Part shown: positions 61,140 to 64,000 of the stretch, piece after piece
How positions within the stretch are numbered: the first letter of the stretch is position 1
Layout of the letters: every line of letters begins with the position of its first letter
NCBI GenBank assembly: GCA_911728435.2
Contig: OU452199.1
Location: 22,330,860 to 22,394,859 of the forward strand
Length of the DNA: 64,000 nucleotides
Reading direction: 5' to 3'
Origin: Apoderus coryli
Taxonomy: Eukaryota; Arthropoda; Insecta; Coleoptera; Attelabidae
Position numbers and translations under genes: made by a program
Notes under the pieces: model-generated
Databases searched by the model: none
What the model was told of the DNA's origin: nothing
Seen by the model: the letters and a program-made list of their open reading frames with translations, nothing else

Positions 61140-61295
61140 GTAGAATGATAGTGAGTGCAGTATGGTCCTGAAAAGGCACAATAAGCCTTCAAGGCTGAAG
61201 TACGCCATTCGTACACGCCGGGGGCTTAAGTGCGTACCGAGGTGTGCGAGTGGAGGACCAGAAGGATGTTAAAAAAAAAAAAAAACCAAAAACGT

Positions 61296-61749
61296 TTGCA
61301 AAAGGCTGAATCTAGAACCCACAAAAATAAAGCATGTAGTAAGAGGTGTTGCACAAACACTAATTAATATAACTGGTCAAGTTAATGTAAAAATAAATTC
61401 ATTAACCAGTAATTTTATTTCTCAGATTCCGTGTTTAGTTCTTCCGCATATTACAGGAAATTTACCATCAATTACATTTAATAAAAATGTAATAAGGATT
61501 CCATATGGTTTACAGTTAGCCGATCCAAATTTTAATATAACTGGTGAAATTGAAATATTATTAGATTCAGAAATATTTTGGTCGATTATAGGTTCAAATC
61601 AAATTCATCTTGGGAATAATATGCCAGTTTTACAAGAAAGTAAATTTGGTTATATAATAGCAAGAAACTTAACTTTGAATCTAAGTTCATTTAATAATTC
61701 AATAAATTGTGTTAATTTATTAAATTCTACTGCGAATATTGATGATTAA
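61296..61749 (+). pseudogene. pro: BEL/Pao protease, C-terminal part
   Basis: Continues the frame broken by the SINE. It encodes ITGQVNVKINSLTSNF, IPYGLQLADPNFNITGEIEILL and SKFGYIIARNL, the second half of the DUF1758-type BEL protease. It ends at a TAA at 61747-61749. Confidence 0.75.
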
Positions 61750-62112
61750 ATTGTTAAATTTTGGGAAATTCAGGAGGTGAATCATAAAAACCGCTGTATG
61801 TCAGAATCTGAAATATTCTGTGAACGTTAACCTGAAACTACAACAAAACATAATGTTGGTAGCTTTATAGTAAATATTCCTTTTAAAGAAAACTTAATTT
61901 TATTAGGAGATTCATGTAATATGGCTTTAAATAGGTTTCATTTACTTGAAAAACGATTAAAAAATAATTTATCATTCAAATTAGAATATGAATCTTTTAT
62001 GTCAGAGTATGAAAGCTTAGGACATATGACTTTAATAAATAATACTGGTAATACGGATAATGGATATTATCTTCCACATCATGCTGTATTTATGGAAAGC
62101 ATTACTACTAAA
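61750..62112 (+). pseudogene. pol: BEL/Pao reverse transcriptase, start only
   Basis: The same frame goes on past the TAA (IVKFWEIQEVN...), has one more stop near 61830, then reads NMALNRFHLLEKRLKN, FMSEYESLGHM and YYLPHHAVFMES, the conserved region just before the RT core. It breaks off after ESITTK where foreign DNA begins. The catalytic core is absent. Confidence 0.75.
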
Positions 62113-62527
62113 TGAGGAGGTGATCTGCAAACCGCAGTTTTTGCAAAATTGGCAAAATTGAGTTAGGCATGAAATATTATATTTTCAACAGTGCTCTACA
62201 TGATACAGCTAATTTGGAACGACAAATCACAGTTTTTCTCTATGTAATAGCAAGTGAAACTTTGTGGTGTTCTGCAAAGCGCAGTCATTGGTTTCAACTA
62301 GGCGATATAAAACGCAGTCTATTACTCTATGCTTGGAAAATCATAATGCAACTTTGCAAGTTATTGTTTGTGTATAAAGTTGCGCTTGCATGACAAAACG
62401 CAGTATTTCTTTGAATAAGTGGGAGGTTCTTAGGATCAGCTGTAAATAAATAGTTCTTTGGCGGCAATTGTCTGATGCGCATGTTATGTTTATCGGTTCT
62501 TTTGTACGTATTATTTAAAAAGTAAAA
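62113..62527 (+). other. Upstream region of the DUF7869-like gene
   Basis: Non-coding. It contains repeated GCAAACCGCAGT, GCAAAGCGCAGT and AAAACGCAG motifs (about 62130, 62275, 62310, 62398) that look like spaced binding sites or the end of a transposon. No TATA box at a convincing distance. Confidence 0.35.
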
Positions 62528-64000
62528 ATGGATGAGAGTGGTTTAGTGTTAGTTTGCGACGCATCTGATGGTTCCAGAAAAAGAAAACAAACTATTACTA
62601 AAAGGGAGCGCGAAAAACGAATGCGGTAAGTGTAAATTTAAGGTTAGTCGGTGACAGCAAATTTTTATTTTATTTGTTTTTTTATTTAATCTAGGTACAC
62701 GAATCATATGCCTAATGCAGAAGATTTTGAAATGAACTGCAAACATGTTAAGACTGCGCTTCAGTGCCATGAAATTACCATAGAAGATGTTAAACGTATT
62801 AGAGAGTTTGTGTACAGAGAACCAGTAAAAGCTATTATAGATGAAAAAATATCTCACATGGTTGAATTAAAAAAACCTAAAAAGAAAAAAAGTAAGGAAA
62901 CGTTAAAACACAAAGGCCAAGCTATTAGACTAAATTATTATTTAAAGAGAGGAGAATCTGAGAGACTCTTGGTATGCCAGAAAATTTTTCTGGCTGCTTT
63001 ACAGATTTCGCAACGTAATATTCTTACTATAGGAATCAAAAAGGCAGAAGGCCAGATAATTGAAAAAAGAGGCGGTGATCGAAGAAGCAAAATACATGAA
63101 GAGCAAAAAAATAATGTTAAAAAATTTATTGGAAATTTATATGCAAGTGAAAGTCATTAAAAAATCGCCAGAAATCAAAGAGACTTTATCTCTCATCAAA
63201 TTTAAATATATCAAAATTATCAAGACTTTATAATGACTCTGTTGAGCTTAATCTAAAAGTGTCTCGTCGATATTTTTATAATATTTTTGTGCGCAATTTC
63301 AATATCGGTTTTGGAAATCCCGCAACCGATGTATGCAGTTTATGTACACGTTTAAAAAACACTATTAAATGCACAAAAGATGAAGATTTGAAAGCAAATT
63401 CTATGACCAAACCATTCCACATTTTTTTGAAAGAATGTCCGGAGAATAGCTTGACAGTATGTTTTGACTTGCAGCAAGTTCATGCTCTTCCTAAAATGAA
63501 TATACAGGAAGCATTTTATTTGCGTCAACTTGCTTTATACAACTTTTGTATAACGGAACCTAGTACAAGGCATCCTTACTTTTATACATGGACAGAGAAT
63601 CAAGCGAAAAGGGGTCCGAATGAGATAGGATCAGCACTATATCATTTCTTGACAAATCGGGAATTTCCAGAGAGTTGTAAATTGGTTATACTATTCGCGG
63701 ATGGATGCGGAGGCCAGAATAAAAATTATTTTATTATCCACATGTTGATGTTTTGGCTTTCGATCAAGGCACCAAAACATATTCAAGAGATAGTACTGTA
63801 TTTTCCCGTAAGAGGACATTCGTATCTGCCCGCGGACAGGGTATTTGGCCGGATAGAGAAGATATGCAGAAAGCGTACTGAAATTACAACAAAGGAAGAA
63901 TACTGCAACATTTTTAGAGATGTTGGAAATGTTCAAGTGCTGGGAGAAAATTGGGAATTGTTGGATTGGAAGGAACTATCGGTTTCAAAATTTAAGAGAG
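62528..64000 (+). pseudogene. DUF7869-like transposon-associated protein, two exons, frameshifted, cut by window end
   Basis: Exon 1 is 62528-62625 (MDESGLVLVC..., basic end KRKQTITKRERE) with donor GTAAGT. A 69-bp intron has acceptor TTTATTTAATCTAG, and exon 2 starts at 62695. The frame hits TAA at 63158-63160 within TTAAAAAATCG, but the similarity continues in another frame to the window edge, so one base has been lost in or near the A run. The later part has CSLCTRLKN, LTVCFDLQQVHALP, ILFADGCGGQNKNYF and VRGHSYLPADRVFGRIEK, which I associate with DUF7869-type proteins of arthropods. The two Asp-containing strands could belong to an RNase H-like fold (inference). An assembly error in the homopolymer would make it an intact gene. 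Confidence 0.6.

Larger units (their letters stand above)
57415..61284 (+). mobile_element. 5S-rRNA-headed SINE, split by a DNA transposon
   Basis: The SINE parts are 57415-57584 and 61140-61284, about 315 bp together, ending in a poly(A) tail of some 14 A (61271-61284) and bounded by an 11-bp target duplication. The head contains GGAGCGCGGCTACGAGTTGGATGGGTGACCG-like sequence (57476-57510), matching the internal promoter region of 5S rRNA (A box, intermediate element, C box). The 3' part (AAGTACGCCATTCG...GAGGACCAGAAGGATG) is not recognised. This corresponds to a SINE3-type retroposon. Confidence 0.75.
51620..62112 (+). mobile_element. Second BEL/Pao retroelement, split by two nested insertions and truncated
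   Basis: Primer site at 51620, gag at 51804, zinc knuckles after the LINE, protease on both sides of the SINE, and the start of RT ending at about 62112. Only about 2.2 kb of this is the element itself. The rest of pol and the 3' LTR are missing at the junction with the DUF7869-like unit. Confidence 0.8.

Overview
This is AT-rich eukaryotic repeat DNA. Spliced coding exons, BEL/Pao and non-LTR retroelements, a THAP exon, ACCCTGTATA-type repeats and TAGGTACCTA microsatellites fit an insect, most likely a hemipteran and perhaps an aphid. That assignment is inference. I find no rRNA, no functional tRNA, no CRISPR array and no recognisable host housekeeping gene. Nearly everything is a mobile element or something derived from one.

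Layout. (1) 1-3.3 kb: a broken fragment of a large PolB-type element protein, the small intact ORF upstream of it, a 220-bp hairpin MITE, and a TATA-led pair of small ORFs that overlap by ATGA. (2) 3.5-46.8 kb: one family of non-coding macro-repeats. Its recurring parts are a palindromic tag (PAL), an A-rich tract, sometimes a tRNA-Ala-like Pol III promoter, a minisatellite array, roughly 1-2 kb of unique sequence and a GC-rich hairpin (HP). Between 15.2 and 41.2 kb seven units run head to tail in one direction (R). Units on both sides (3.5-15.1 kb and 41.2-46.8 kb) run the other way (F). The array has amplified four related minisatellites of 135, 124/130, 132 and 112 bp, and the 132-bp one shows a nine-monomer higher-order repeat. 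HP keeps its stem while its sequence changes, which looks like selection for structure.

(3) Inside the F arm sits a 4.76-kb Pao-type retroelement (minus strand, 145-bp LTRs, tRNA-Arg-type primer site). The middle part of its gag lies inverted outside the 3' LTR, yet the whole composite has one matching target duplication. It has also lost the integrase core. A 5'-truncated LINE interrupts the 135-bp satellite. (4) 48.3-50.3 kb: a foldback element with arms of about 0.68 kb around a DUF4817-like ORF. (5) 51.6-62.1 kb: a second BEL/Pao element (plus strand) split by a 4.4-kb LINE (PHD-finger ORF1 plus EN/RT ORF2) and by a 5S-rRNA-headed SINE. The SINE is itself split by a roughly 3.55-kb DNA transposon with 31-bp inverted ends and a THAP exon. 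(6) 62.5-64 kb: a spliced, frameshifted gene of a DUF7869-like, probably transposon-linked family that runs off the window.

The nesting gives a relative chronology: BEL first, then LINE and SINE, then the THAP transposon into the SINE. The satellite arrays predate the LINE at 12.7 kb. Family assignments are from memory of conserved motifs. No database search was possible.
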